Positions 16,424 through 25,081 of a stretch of 47,416 nucleotides of DNA are shown here, piece by piece. Each line of letters starts with the position of its first letter. Position 1 is the stretch's first letter. The notes under the pieces are model-generated. The model ran no database searches and was not told where the DNA came from. It was given only the letters and a program-made list of their open reading frames with translations. The DNA is from Eubacterium sp. MSJ-13 (GTDB lineage: Bacteria; Bacillota; Clostridia; Lachnospirales; Lachnospiraceae). The DNA is taken from positions 1 through 47,416 of the forward strand of contig NZ_JAHLQE010000098.1 in assembly GCF_018918235.1 (NCBI RefSeq), written 5' to 3'. The position numbers were made by a program, and so were the translations under genes.

Positions 16424-16546
16424 TTGAAAAAGTCGCTTTTTTATTGTTCGGCAATTATTATATTAACTGTACCTTCAATTGTGCTTTTGGGGGATATTTT
16501 TGATATTATGGGCAGGCGGATATTTGGAACACACTCTGCTGCTTGA
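16424..16546 (+). CDS. Doubtful 40-aa membrane peptide
   Basis: A frame from TTG 16424 to TGA 16546 encodes MKKSLFYCSAIIILTVPSIV, then a polar tail. It looks like a basic N-terminus plus one hydrophobic helix. There is no Shine-Dalgarno sequence and the start is TTG. It lies directly after the palindromic element. It could be a decayed gene start or chance. Confidence 0.2.
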   Translation: MKKSLFYCSAIIILTVPSIVLLGDIFDIMGRRIFGTHSAA

Positions 16547-16592
16547 TTATGTTAAATGTTTATATTTAATTTTATATTGTTTTTGATAATTT

Positions 16593-16645
16593 AAAAGATG
16601 CAGATTTTTGCCTGATTTCAAGTTTCAATCTGCATCTTTTTATGT
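16593..16645 (-). terminator. Terminator after the L,D-transpeptidase gene
   Basis: AAAAGATGCAGATT (16593-16606) pairs with AATCTGCATCTTTT (16627-16640), a perfect 14-bp stem with a 20-base loop. A/T runs flank both sides, so it can act in either direction. It lies 23 bases past the stop at 16668. Confidence 0.75.
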
Positions 16646-16667
16646 TTTTTATTTAATTTTTATGTTT

Positions 16668-18206
16668 TTAGTAGTGCATGAATACCATCTGTTTGTAGCT
16701 TGTAAGCTCATAGATTCTTGCTGCGCTTGAAGGGCTTAAGTTTAAGCATCCATGTGAGCCTCTGACTTTGTAAAGGCTAGGACTCCAGCTTCCCCATGGC
16801 TGCCATTCTGCCTGATGGAATCCCGTTCCTGTCCATGTGATTCGTACCCAGTTTGCTACTGGTGTCGCATAGTTGTCTCCTCTGAGTACTCTGTGTCTTG
16901 CATGGTCTTTTATAAAGAACATTCCTGTTGTTGTTTTTCTTCCCGGTACCGGCTTTCCTGATATAGTTGCACATGAGTAGATAATCTTTCCATTTTTGAA
17001 CACATATACCATCTGTGATCCTAAATCTGCTTCTATATAACTGTTTTTGTTCCAATCGTTCATTTTATTTTTAGGGTCATATCGGTATGCTGTTCCTAAC
17101 CACTCTGGCTTCTGTGTGATAGTAACTGCTTTTTTACTTGCCTCATCCTGATTTTTAATGTAAGCATTTTGAAGCTTCTTATTTATCTTTTTATTTACAC
17201 CGTCTTTTAACTGTGCACACATTTTTTCATAATCAAGCTGCCATCCATAGTCTCCACCAGAAAGTGTAAGCATTTTTCCTGTATGGCTCTTGAACTTTCT
17301 TGTTCCACCCAATGTTTTATATTTAAGACAGAGTTTTTCCATCCAATCTCTCATTGCCTGATTGTCAAGAATGACTTTTCCATCACTGTATGTAATCCAT
17401 TTACTGATATCCTCAGGTGTCGCACTTTCCTGCACTCCCTTATGTATAGTCCATGTCACCCATCTGAGTGCTGTAGCATTACATACATTAACTTCTTTCT
17501 TTACTTCCTTGTCATCTGAAGTAATAGCCGGCTTTACATATATATCAGGGTACTTTTCACCATCACTTATATCCATGGATGTTTCTCCATTGTCAAGTGC
17601 TTTCTTTACTTCTTCTGAGAATTTGTCTTTATCAAGTGTATTACCAACATTTTCTTTTACTACCTGATAACAGTTTTTCTTTTTTGAATATTCTGCTTTT
17701 GCATCAACAGGGGCTACTATCTTATAATCACTGTCACCTTTTACTATTGACGCAGATTTTAAAATGGAATCTAACTTACTCTCATCAAAAGAAACCTTTG
17801 GTTCTATCTTTGTATCATTGTTCTTGAACAATTTAGAAAATGAAAACTTTGAATGTTGATCTTCATATGCCTTTTTAACAGCCGTCTCAACATCAACATT
17901 ATAGTCAATATCATCACCGTTTATAATAAGACTTCCATCATTTCTTCCCTTGATGTCAAGTTTATATGAACTATAGACTTTCTTAATCGTATCCGTTGCT
18001 TCCGAAAGTGTCATCCCCGACACATCTTTATCGCCTATCTTAGTATTTGAGTACCAATGACCTTTGTAATAGACTCTTATTCCAATTACAACTGCAATGA
18101 TCAAAACTACAACAACTCCAACAGCAATCGCAGCAATCTTTTTTCCAAGACCTGATGCACCATTATTTTCTATAATATTATTCTTTTGTTTATTACTGCT
18201 TTTCAT
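16668..18206 (-). CDS. L,D-transpeptidase with peptidoglycan-binding region
   Basis: The protein has 512 residues. It has a basic N-terminus, one transmembrane helix (IAAIAVGVVVVLIIAVVIGI), a long extracellular region with the VSGMTLSEA-type repeat seen in putative peptidoglycan-binding domains, and a C-terminal YkuD domain. The catalytic motif SHGCLNLSP has its Cys near residue 487, with an upstream His in GTGFHQAEW. Such enzymes form 3-3 crosslinks between diaminopimelate residues or attach proteins to the wall. ATG 18206 is chosen because GGAGG lies 6 bases upstream; an earlier ATG (18218) overlaps that site. It has a consensus promoter at 18254-18282 and appears monocistronic. Confidence 0.88.
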   Translation of the reverse strand: MKSSNKQKNNIIENNGASGLGKKIAAIAVGVVVVLIIAVVIGIRVYYKGHWYSNTKIGDKDVSGMTLSEATDTIKKVYSSYKLDIKGRNDGSLIINGDDIDYNVDVETAVKKAYEDQHSKFSFSKLFKNNDTKIEPKVSFDESKLDSILKSASIVKGDSDYKIVAPVDAKAEYSKKKNCYQVVKENVGNTLDKDKFSEEVKKALDNGETSMDISDGEKYPDIYVKPAITSDDKEVKKEVNVCNATALRWVTWTIHKGVQESATPEDISKWITYSDGKVILDNQAMRDWMEKLCLKYKTLGGTRKFKSHTGKMLTLSGGDYGWQLDYEKMCAQLKDGVNKKINKKLQNAYIKNQDEASKKAVTITQKPEWLGTAYRYDPKNKMNDWNKNSYIEADLGSQMVYVFKNGKIIYSCATISGKPVPGRKTTTGMFFIKDHARHRVLRGDNYATPVANWVRITWTGTGFHQAEWQPWGSWSPSLYKVRGSHGCLNLSPSSAARIYELTSYKQMVFMHY

Positions 18207-18253
18207 GATATCCTCCATAAATCATTATATCTTTTCCCTATTCCACTTTACGA

Positions 18254-18282
18254 ATTATAGTTTTAAATTGAAACAATGTCAA
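18254..18282 (-). promoter_or_regulatory. Consensus promoter of the L,D-transpeptidase gene
   Basis: Perfect TTGACA and TATAAT on the minus strand are separated by 17 bp. The predicted start is about 40 bases before the ATG. It is the strongest promoter match seen in the window and suggests high basal expression. Confidence 0.75.
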
Positions 18283-18385
18283 TACTTAGTGCCATTACTT
18301 TTTTGTTACGATTGTTACAATTCATTTAATACTGCGGCTTTTACCCACTTTTGTTTTTTATGACAATACTGGAAACTTTTGCATA

Positions 18386-18419
18386 ATTAAGGAGACTTCC
18401 AAAAGAAAGTCCCCTTAAT
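18386..18419 (-). terminator. Hairpin after amt
   Basis: ATTAAGGAGACTTCC and GAAAGTCCCCTTAAT form a 15-position stem with two non-Watson-Crick positions around AAAA. There is no long T-run, so termination may be inefficient. It lies 76 bases after the amt stop. Confidence 0.5.
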
Positions 18420-18494
18420 ATTCTACAATATATTTTCAAAATATCGAAGATTCAACATTTCAACAAAAGCAATCAATCATATCAAAATTTATAT

Positions 18495-20285
18495 TTATAA
18501 TTCATCATCACTCTGTAATGCATCAAAACCACTGTCACCTGTACGAACTTTTACCACATTCTCAACATCGTATACAAATATCTTTCCGTCACCGATATTT
18601 CCTGTATAAAGTGCTTTTTTCGCTGTCTCAATAACCTTTTCTACAGGTACGGCACTTACTACGACTTCAACTTTCATTTTAGGAAGAAGAACCACATCAA
18701 GCTCTGCACCACGATATTTTGTCGTCATACCTTTCTGTGTTCCACAGCCAAGCACCTGTGTTACTGTAAGTCCGTTTACACCTATGTTATTAAGAGACTC
18801 TTTAAGGTCTTCAAACCTACTCTGTTTACAAATGATCGAAACTTTTGTAAGCTTAGCTGAATCTGTATCCTTTTCAATTTTATTTTCCTTATATGCAGCA
18901 GGCTTTGGTGCTGATGCTGTCGATACATTTGTAACTTCAACTGCTTTATCCATAGGAATATTTCCTTTAAGTGTCTCAATTGATGTACCTGCTGAATAGA
19001 ACATGTTTCCTGCCGGCATGAAGTCTGCATATGCTGATGAAAGACCATGCTCAACTGAATCGAGTCCCTGAAGTTCCTCTTCTGCTGATACTCTGAGTCC
19101 TAGAGTATGTTTAATAGCAAGGAATGTAATTGTGATAGTAACAACTGTCCATGCTATTGTCGCTGCCATACCGATAATCTGAAGTCCAAGCTGTGTAAAT
19201 CCTCCGCCATAAAAAAGTCCCTCGGCTTTTATTGCTCCGCCGTCAAGTGCGATCTGAAATCCCGGTGCTGATTTTGTAGCAAAAAGACCTACCGCAAATG
19301 TTCCCCATATACCATTCATCATATGTACTGCTACTGCTCCTACAGGATCATCTATCTTAAGTTTATAATCAAGAAGCCATACACCAAATACTACGAGCAC
19401 ACCTGCCACTGCTCCGATAATAAATGAACCTACGCAGTCGGTAACATCACATGATGCTGTGATTGCTACAAGACCTGCAAGCGATGCATTAAGACACATT
19501 GAAACATCAGGCTTGCCATATTTTATCCATGTAAATATCATACATACTACTGTTGCTACAGCAGGGGCTATTGTTGTTGTGAGGAAGATAGAACCTAAAT
19601 CCTCAAGTGAAGTTGCTGCCGCACCGTTAAATCCATACCATCCTAACCAGAGGATAAATACACCAAGTGCACCTATTGTAAGATTGTGGCCTGGGATAGC
19701 GTGTGGTTTACCTGTTCTCTTGCTGAACTTTCCGATACGAGGTCCAAGCATTGCTGCTCCGATAAGTGCACAGATACCACCAACCATATGAATACAGTTT
19801 GAACCGGCAAAATCATGAAATCCCATCTGTGCAAGGAAACCGCCTCCCCATGTCCAATGTGCCTCGATCGGATAAATTACTGCTGAGATAACTGCTGAAT
19901 ATACACAATATGATATAAACTTAGTTCTCTCTGCCATCGCACCTGAAACAATAGTGGCTGTTGTCGCACAAAATACCAAATTAAATACGAAACCTGAAAA
20001 ATCAAAATCAGCATACTTCTTAAATATATCAAATCCCGGTGCCCCGAAAAATCCACCGACATCATTTCCAAGTAATAATGAATAACCTATTGCGATGAAC
20101 ATTACTGTTCCTATACAAAAATCCATAAGATTTTTCATAATAATATTTCCAGAGTTTTTAGCTCTTGTAAATCCTGCTTCAACCATTGCGAAGCCTGCCT
20201 GCATCCAAAAAACCAATGCGGCACCTATGAGATACCAGACACCCCACAGATTACTGTTAATATAATCTAAAATTTCATTTGACAT
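18495..20285 (-). CDS. amt: Ammonium transporter fused to a C-terminal PII domain
   Basis: The protein has 596 residues. Residues 1 to about 415 form an Amt channel with about 11 hydrophobic segments, the AHWTWGGGF segment, the pore histidines in CIHMVGG and VHMMNGIWG, and GWYGFNGAAA. A linker of about 60 residues follows, then a GlnB-like PII domain (about 479-596) with the T-loop QKGMTTKYRGAELD and the TGNIGDGKIFVYDV motif. In E. coli GlnB the T-loop has Tyr51 in AEYMV; here the position is Leu (AELDV), so uridylylation of that residue cannot occur. The fused PII can probably gate the channel in response to ADP/ATP and 2-oxoglutarate. ATG 20285 follows AGGAGG by 9 bases. Confidence 0.93.
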   Translation of the reverse strand: MSNEILDYINSNLWGVWYLIGAALVFWMQAGFAMVEAGFTRAKNSGNIIMKNLMDFCIGTVMFIAIGYSLLLGNDVGGFFGAPGFDIFKKYADFDFSGFVFNLVFCATTATIVSGAMAERTKFISYCVYSAVISAVIYPIEAHWTWGGGFLAQMGFHDFAGSNCIHMVGGICALIGAAMLGPRIGKFSKRTGKPHAIPGHNLTIGALGVFILWLGWYGFNGAAATSLEDLGSIFLTTTIAPAVATVVCMIFTWIKYGKPDVSMCLNASLAGLVAITASCDVTDCVGSFIIGAVAGVLVVFGVWLLDYKLKIDDPVGAVAVHMMNGIWGTFAVGLFATKSAPGFQIALDGGAIKAEGLFYGGGFTQLGLQIIGMAATIAWTVVTITITFLAIKHTLGLRVSAEEELQGLDSVEHGLSSAYADFMPAGNMFYSAGTSIETLKGNIPMDKAVEVTNVSTASAPKPAAYKENKIEKDTDSAKLTKVSIICKQSRFEDLKESLNNIGVNGLTVTQVLGCGTQKGMTTKYRGAELDVVLLPKMKVEVVVSAVPVEKVIETAKKALYTGNIGDGKIFVYDVENVVKVRTGDSGFDALQSDDEL

Positions 20286-20332
20286 ATAATTTGCCTCCTT
20301 TTTTACATTAGATTTTATTTTTCCACTAGTGC

Positions 20333-20371
20333 AAAAAAAAGGTGCCACGAATATTTCTTCGTGACACCTTT
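20333..20371 (-). terminator. Intrinsic terminator directly downstream of the amt promoter
   Basis: On the minus strand AAAGGTGTCACGAA pairs with TTCGTGGCACCTTT (14 bp, one G-U pair) around the loop GAAATA and is followed by eight T. It begins about 6 bases after the predicted start of the promoter at 20384-20411 and precedes amt by about 48 bases. It can end the upstream gene's transcript and may also attenuate amt. Confidence 0.8.
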
Positions 20372-20383
20372 GTCATGACTATT

Positions 20384-20411
20384 ATTATATACATATTTAA
20401 ATATCTGTCAA
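20384..20411 (-). promoter_or_regulatory. Strong promoter upstream of amt
   Basis: TTGACA and TATAAT are separated by 16 bp on the minus strand. The predicted start is near 20377, just ahead of the terminator hairpin. A weaker second candidate (TTTGCA, 17 bp, TCTAAT) lies after the hairpin, so amt may have two promoters. Confidence 0.6.
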
Positions 20412-20429
20412 CCATTTTTTACATTTAAT

Positions 20430-21185
20430 TTATTTTTCTTCCATCATCCATTTGACAAACTCTGCCGCTTCCTCAGTGTGCTTTGATGTGGCTGTTATAC
20501 CTATGACTGGTTTTTCCAAAAGACCGCCAAGCGTTTTTTTATACTTCTGGCTGTCACTTAAATAAAGACCAAAATTATAGGTTTTTCCATCTGCTGACTT
20601 CGCCTTATTAGCTGTTTCAGTACTTTCTCTTACATCTTCTCCAGATATATATTCTGAGAAAAACTGTTTATTTTTATCGTATTCTTTATAGAATGACACA
20701 TTATCAGAGGTATCAGGTTCTGTCATGCAGCCTTCCTGTGACCAATTCTTATATGTGTCCTCTGATGCTATGACTACATCAACAATACCGGAATAAATAT
20801 ATGTCTGCACCTGTTTTGAATCTGTTCCATTGTCTATCTTTACATATTCTTTTTCACCGTCAATGTTAAGATACTTTTCTACTGCTTTCTGAAAATCATC
20901 CACCTTATCTTCGTCAAGAACATCATCTTCTATAGCTATATAAAGTGCACACTGAGGCTTTTTCTCAAATGCATTCTTAAAGAACAGTACTGCAAGTATA
21001 GCGATAACGACAACAACTGCAACAGTCCCCATATAATACTGCCTGAAATATGCCCTCTTTTCATGACCTTTTAACTTTTTTAATTGTCCGTTGTTCGCAT
21101 CAAGACCATCTTCTCTTTTCTGATAAATTTCAGAATCATCTGCAAGCATCTTCTTTTTTTCCTCTTCCGAAAAATTCATTGCCAT
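20430..21185 (-). CDS. Membrane-anchored protein of unknown function
   Basis: The protein has 251 residues. A charged cytoplasmic N-terminus of about 55 residues leads to a single transmembrane helix (TVAVVVVIAILAVLFF) and an extracellular domain of about 180 residues. The outer domain has short beta-alpha stretches (CALYIAIEDDVLDEDKVDDF, VDVVIASEDTYKNW, KPVIGITATSKHTEEAAEFV) that recall a periplasmic binding-type fold. No family was recognised with certainty. The N-terminal MAMNFSEEEKKKML segment is highly charged. GAGG lies 11-12 bases before the ATG. It stands alone upstream of amt on the same strand, and the amt promoter begins right after its stop. Confidence 0.7.
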   Translation of the reverse strand: MAMNFSEEEKKKMLADDSEIYQKREDGLDANNGQLKKLKGHEKRAYFRQYYMGTVAVVVVIAILAVLFFKNAFEKKPQCALYIAIEDDVLDEDKVDDFQKAVEKYLNIDGEKEYVKIDNGTDSKQVQTYIYSGIVDVVIASEDTYKNWSQEGCMTEPDTSDNVSFYKEYDKNKQFFSEYISGEDVRESTETANKAKSADGKTYNFGLYLSDSQKYKKTLGGLLEKPVIGITATSKHTEEAAEFVKWMMEEK

Positions 21186-21331
21186 ATAATAAGTTTCCTC
21201 ATTTCTACATAATTTTCTTTTTGATAAATCTGATTATAACTTTTATGTATAATACAAAAAACATGATTTTTTATATTATTTTTGCACAAATTATACTTAC
21301 TTTCTCCTGAAAAATTATTTATATTTTTATT

Positions 21332-21676
21332 TTACATGTATGATCCACATATATACACAACCATATATCCTACTATCTGCAATCCGTTTACAACAGCACC
21401 TATCGTTGGAAAAAAATATCTGATATTTTCTTTTCTAAGACTCATCCATGAAAGGATAAAGCCGGTAATACTTATGATAAAGCAAAGTATACCTACAACA
21501 CCTACTATCATTCCACCATTTCCGCCATTGCCACCCGACATAATGCATGTTGCTATAAACATTGAAAGTGCAAACACACCTATCACCACTGACCATATAC
21601 CTGATATAGGATGTTTTTTATCTGTAAGTCTCAGCTCACCATCTCTTTTTCTCTTTTTTTTATTCTTATTAAACAT
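21332..21676 (-). CDS. Small membrane protein, resembling DUF6142-type proteins
   Basis: The protein has 114 residues. A lysine/arginine-rich N-terminus is followed by the HPISGIWSVVIGVFALSMF segment and about three hydrophobic helices, ending IVGYMVVYICGSYM. A GGNGGNGG stretch lies between helix 1 and helix 2. The layout resembles a family of short clostridial membrane proteins listed as DUF6142; this is from memory of the motif and is not certain. AGAGG lies close upstream of the ATG. It follows the VanZ-like gene with a gap of 19 bases, so the two probably share a transcript. Confidence 0.65.
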   Translation of the reverse strand: MFNKNKKKRKRDGELRLTDKKHPISGIWSVVIGVFALSMFIATCIMSGGNGGNGGMIVGVVGILCFIISITGFILSWMSLRKENIRYFFPTIGAVVNGLQIVGYMVVYICGSYM

Positions 21677-21695
21677 AATATTCCTCTTTTCTGTG

Positions 21696-22193
21696 TCATC
21701 TTATGATATGTTTTTTCTTTATCTTTATTTTTTTGTCTGATGTTTTATGCCTGAGTATAATCATACATATAGAAAAGCACAAATATCCTAAAATGCCACC
21801 TGATGTATTTAAGATCACATCATCAACATCACATGAACCAAGTTTTGACACAAGCTGTGTAATCTCAACGGCCACCGAACACAAAAAACATATAAATGTA
21901 ACTTTAAATATATTTCTATTTTTATAAGATAAGACTGGCAGAACAAACCCCAGTGGCATAAAACATATAACATTTCCCATAAGATTTAAAAGAACATAAA
22001 AACTGCCAAGTTTTCTATAATATACAAGATATCTCTGTATTTCAGTAAATGGTTTAAGATTATAGTGATATGTGTCACTCGGCGTCCTTCCAAGCATCTC
22101 GCTAAAAAATAAAAAATAAACCATCATCACAAGGTATATTATAAATAATATCCACGAAACAGTTCTTATAATAAATTTATGTTTCTTTTTCAT
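21696..22193 (-). CDS. VanZ-like family membrane protein
   Basis: The protein has about 165 residues and four to five hydrophobic helices. The VanZ pattern is visible: NLKPFTEIQRYL, LLNLMGNVICFMPLGFVLP, SVAVEITQLVSKLGSCDVDD and LNTSGGILGYL. VanZ itself gives low-level teicoplanin resistance, but most chromosomal relatives have no known role, so resistance should not be assumed. ATG 22193 is preferred over ATG 22205 because GAGG then has 7-base spacing. The DUF6142-like gene lies directly downstream. Confidence 0.85.
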   Translation of the reverse strand: MKKKHKFIIRTVSWILFIIYLVMMVYFLFFSEMLGRTPSDTYHYNLKPFTEIQRYLVYYRKLGSFYVLLNLMGNVICFMPLGFVLPVLSYKNRNIFKVTFICFLCSVAVEITQLVSKLGSCDVDDVILNTSGGILGYLCFSICMIILRHKTSDKKIKIKKKHIIR

Positions 22194-22356
22194 ATCTATC
22201 CTCATTCCTGCATGTCTTTAACTCCCCTCAGCTTTTAAGGTATCATACACAAACTACATTATGAAAAACATGCATATCTGTACTGCAACATTTTATATGA
22301 TATATTAAATTCATCATTTTTACTATATTAAAATAATTAAATTTTTATTACATAAT

Positions 22357-22395
22357 AAACAGGCAATGCCGTTTTACAAACGATACTGCCTGTTT
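22357..22395 (-). terminator. Terminator after pheT
   Basis: AAACAGGCA and TGCCTGTTT form a 9-bp stem with an inner CGTTT-TAC-AAACG stem, followed by TTTATTATG on the minus strand. Confidence 0.6.
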
Positions 22396-22446
22396 ATCAC
22401 GAATTTATCTTATGTCACATATGGTCTTTATCACCATATAGCTGTC

Positions 22447-24885
22447 TTACTGGCGAAGTTCTACATCCATCTCAGCAAGCGCCTTGATTATCTTATCCAT
22501 TGCAGCATTTACCTCATCATCTTTGAGCGTGTGGTCTTTTGCTCTGAATACAATCTTGTATGCAAGTGACTTAAATCCCTTGACAAGCTGTGAACCCTCA
22601 TACACATCGAAAAGTTCATATGACTCGACAAGTTTTCCGCCTTTCTTGCTGATGACTTTCTCTACATCTCCGGCAAGAACTTCTTTCTTCATGCTGAGAC
22701 TTATATCTCTTGTCATTGCAGGGAACTTTGGAACACCCTCGTATTTTACTTCAAAATCAGCCATATCCATGATAGCTTTCATATCAACTACAGCGATATA
22801 TGTTCTCTCACCGATTGCAAAGTTTTTCTGTACTACAGGGTGAACCTCACCTAAATAAGCTACCTGCACACCGTCATACATAACTTTTGCCTGGCGTCCC
22901 GGATGAAGAAATGCTTTTCCTGCCTCAGGATCATACTCTGCCTTTTTCTTAAGGCCGAGTTTTGTCATAAGTGTCTCGATAACACCTTTCATCGTGAAGA
23001 AATCTCCATCACCGTACATTCCGAGTGTAAGCTGCATACGCTCGTCAGGAAGCTCAGTAAGCGGAAGCTGTTTTGGAAGATAAACATTTGCAAGCTCATA
23101 AAGTCTTACATTCTTATTTCTTCTGTTATAGTTTGTTGAGAGTGATGTGAGCATACCGCCAAGTGCAGATGTTCTCATCACACTGTAATCCTCACCTAAA
23201 GGATTTGTTATCTTTATGCTCTTTCTAAGGACATCATCCTCAGTAAGATTTAACTTGTCATATACCTTAGGGCTCTCAAATGAGAATGTCATTCCCTCAT
23301 TAAATCCATATCCCTCTACCACGATTCTTGCAGCTTTCTCATGTTTGAGTTTTTCTGACAATCCGCCTGCTGTTGCAGAGCTTTCTGGAAGTGTCATAGG
23401 AATCTTATCATATCCGTAAAATCTTGCTACTTCCTCTGCAAGGTCGGCAAGTCTCTCAAGATCCTGTCTCCATGTCGGAACGATAACTTCTTTCTTAGCA
23501 GTATCTACTGCAAGGTCAAGTTTTTCAAAGTATTTTACCATTGTGACTTCATCTATATCTGTTCCAAGAAGTGCATTTATCTTATCCGCATCGTAAGGGA
23601 TTACTATAGGCTCTTTCTTTACCGGATAGTAATCTATTGCTCCGCCTACGACCTCGCCTGCACCAAGTTCCTCGACAAGCTGGCATGCTCTGTTCATTGC
23701 ATCGATCGCATTGTTCGGGTCAAGTCCCTTTTCAAATTTTGCCTGTGCATCAGTACGCATACCGAGTTTCTTTCCTGAAAGACGAATGTTTGTGCCATCA
23801 AATGTTGCAGCCTCAAAAAGCATTGTCGTAACATCATCAGTTATCATAGAGTTTTCTCCACCCATGATACCTGCGATTCCTACAGGCTTCTTGCCGTCAC
23901 ATATCATGAGCATAGTGTCGTCAAGCTCTCTCTCCTGCCCGTCAAGAGTAACAAATTTCTCGCCCTTATCAGCTTTTCTTACGATTATCTTTCTGTCCTC
24001 AATCTTATCAAGGTCATATGCATGCATAGGCTGTGCATATTCTTCCATAACATAGTTTGTTATATCTACGATATTGTTTATAGGACGGATTCCTACTGAC
24101 GCAAGTCTTCTCTGCATCCATTCAGGAGATGGTGCAAGTTTGATGTTTTTTACAACTCTTGCCGTATATCTAGGGCAGAGTTCTGGAGTTTTTACTTCAA
24201 CTGAAATATAATCGTTTACATCCTCATTGTTTCCTGTCTCCTTAACCTCAGGTACGACAAGTTCCTTGCCGAATGTTGCAGCAACTTCCCTTGCGATGCC
24301 TATCATTCCGAAGCAGTCAACTCTGTTTGATGTTATCTCATACTCAAATCTTACATCGTGAAGTCCCAAAAGTTCTACTACATCTGAACCTATCTTTGCA
24401 TCCTTGTACTCAGGGTTATCGCTCAATATATAAATTCCGTCTTTTGCAGCATCAGGGTACATATCGGTTGTTGAACCGAGTTCCTCGATGGAGCACATCA
24501 TACCGAACGATTCAACACCGCGGAGTTTTCCTTTTTTAATCTTAAATCCGTTTTCTGACTCTCCGTCTTTATGTGAGCTTGCAACATGACCGCCATCGAG
24601 AACAACTGGAACCTTCTGTCCCTCCTTAACATTTGAAGCACCTGTTACTATCTGTACTTCCTTTCCGTCCTCGTCAACCTGTACCTGACAGATAACAAGT
24701 TTATCTGCATCAGGGTGTTTCTCAATTTTATTTATCTTACCTACAACAATCTTATCAAGGTTTTTGTCAAATTCAGTAAATCCCTCAACTTTTGTACCTG
24801 ATAAAGTCATTGCATCCGTATATTCCTGAGCCGTACAGTCAAGGTCAGGAACATATGCTTTTATCCATGAAAAAGATGTATCCAT
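22447..24885 (-). CDS. pheT: Phenylalanyl-tRNA synthetase beta subunit
   Basis: The beta subunit recognises and edits tRNA-Phe in the alpha2-beta2 enzyme. The 812-residue protein has the N-terminal tRNA-binding OB-fold domain (residues about 40-150, VVGKINKIEKHPDADKLVIC), the B3/B4 editing domain (EYAQPMHAYDLDKI, VGIAGIMGGENSM), the B5 domain, the catalytic-like core and a C-terminal ferredoxin-fold anticodon-binding domain (PKFPAMTRDISLSMKKE to the end). Length and order are those of a full bacterial PheT. It lies 196 bases downstream of pheS in the same orientation, and the gap holds a weak terminator-like hairpin. A T-box regulates the operon. Confidence 0.96.
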   Translation of the reverse strand: MDTSFSWIKAYVPDLDCTAQEYTDAMTLSGTKVEGFTEFDKNLDKIVVGKINKIEKHPDADKLVICQVQVDEDGKEVQIVTGASNVKEGQKVPVVLDGGHVASSHKDGESENGFKIKKGKLRGVESFGMMCSIEELGSTTDMYPDAAKDGIYILSDNPEYKDAKIGSDVVELLGLHDVRFEYEITSNRVDCFGMIGIAREVAATFGKELVVPEVKETGNNEDVNDYISVEVKTPELCPRYTARVVKNIKLAPSPEWMQRRLASVGIRPINNIVDITNYVMEEYAQPMHAYDLDKIEDRKIIVRKADKGEKFVTLDGQERELDDTMLMICDGKKPVGIAGIMGGENSMITDDVTTMLFEAATFDGTNIRLSGKKLGMRTDAQAKFEKGLDPNNAIDAMNRACQLVEELGAGEVVGGAIDYYPVKKEPIVIPYDADKINALLGTDIDEVTMVKYFEKLDLAVDTAKKEVIVPTWRQDLERLADLAEEVARFYGYDKIPMTLPESSATAGGLSEKLKHEKAARIVVEGYGFNEGMTFSFESPKVYDKLNLTEDDVLRKSIKITNPLGEDYSVMRTSALGGMLTSLSTNYNRRNKNVRLYELANVYLPKQLPLTELPDERMQLTLGMYGDGDFFTMKGVIETLMTKLGLKKKAEYDPEAGKAFLHPGRQAKVMYDGVQVAYLGEVHPVVQKNFAIGERTYIAVVDMKAIMDMADFEVKYEGVPKFPAMTRDISLSMKKEVLAGDVEKVISKKGGKLVESYELFDVYEGSQLVKGFKSLAYKIVFRAKDHTLKDDEVNAAMDKIIKALAEMDVELRQ

Positions 24886-25035
24886 ATCTCTATACCTGCT
24901 TTCTTTTTTCGTTTTACATTTTGTGTTTCAAATATAAAAAATCACAAAACCATCAATATATTCTTATTAGATTTATTCTTACAAAACATTATCTTTTCAG
25001 CATCATATATCATTGGCATTTTAATAAATATTTGC

Positions 25036-25062
25036 AAAAAAACGCTTCTGATATATTATCAG
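25036..25062 (-). terminator. Weak hairpin with T-run between pheS and pheT
   Basis: On the minus strand CTGATA-ATA-TATCAG is followed, 5 bases later, by seven T. The stem is short, so it may lower pheT transcription only slightly, or be non-functional. Confidence 0.25.
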
Positions 25063-25081
25063 CCTGAAAATAAATCATATT

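Noticed and set aside
21696-22193. Glycopeptide resistance role for the VanZ-like protein
   Set aside because: No vanA/B/X/H-type genes nearby; the VanZ fold alone does not show resistance.
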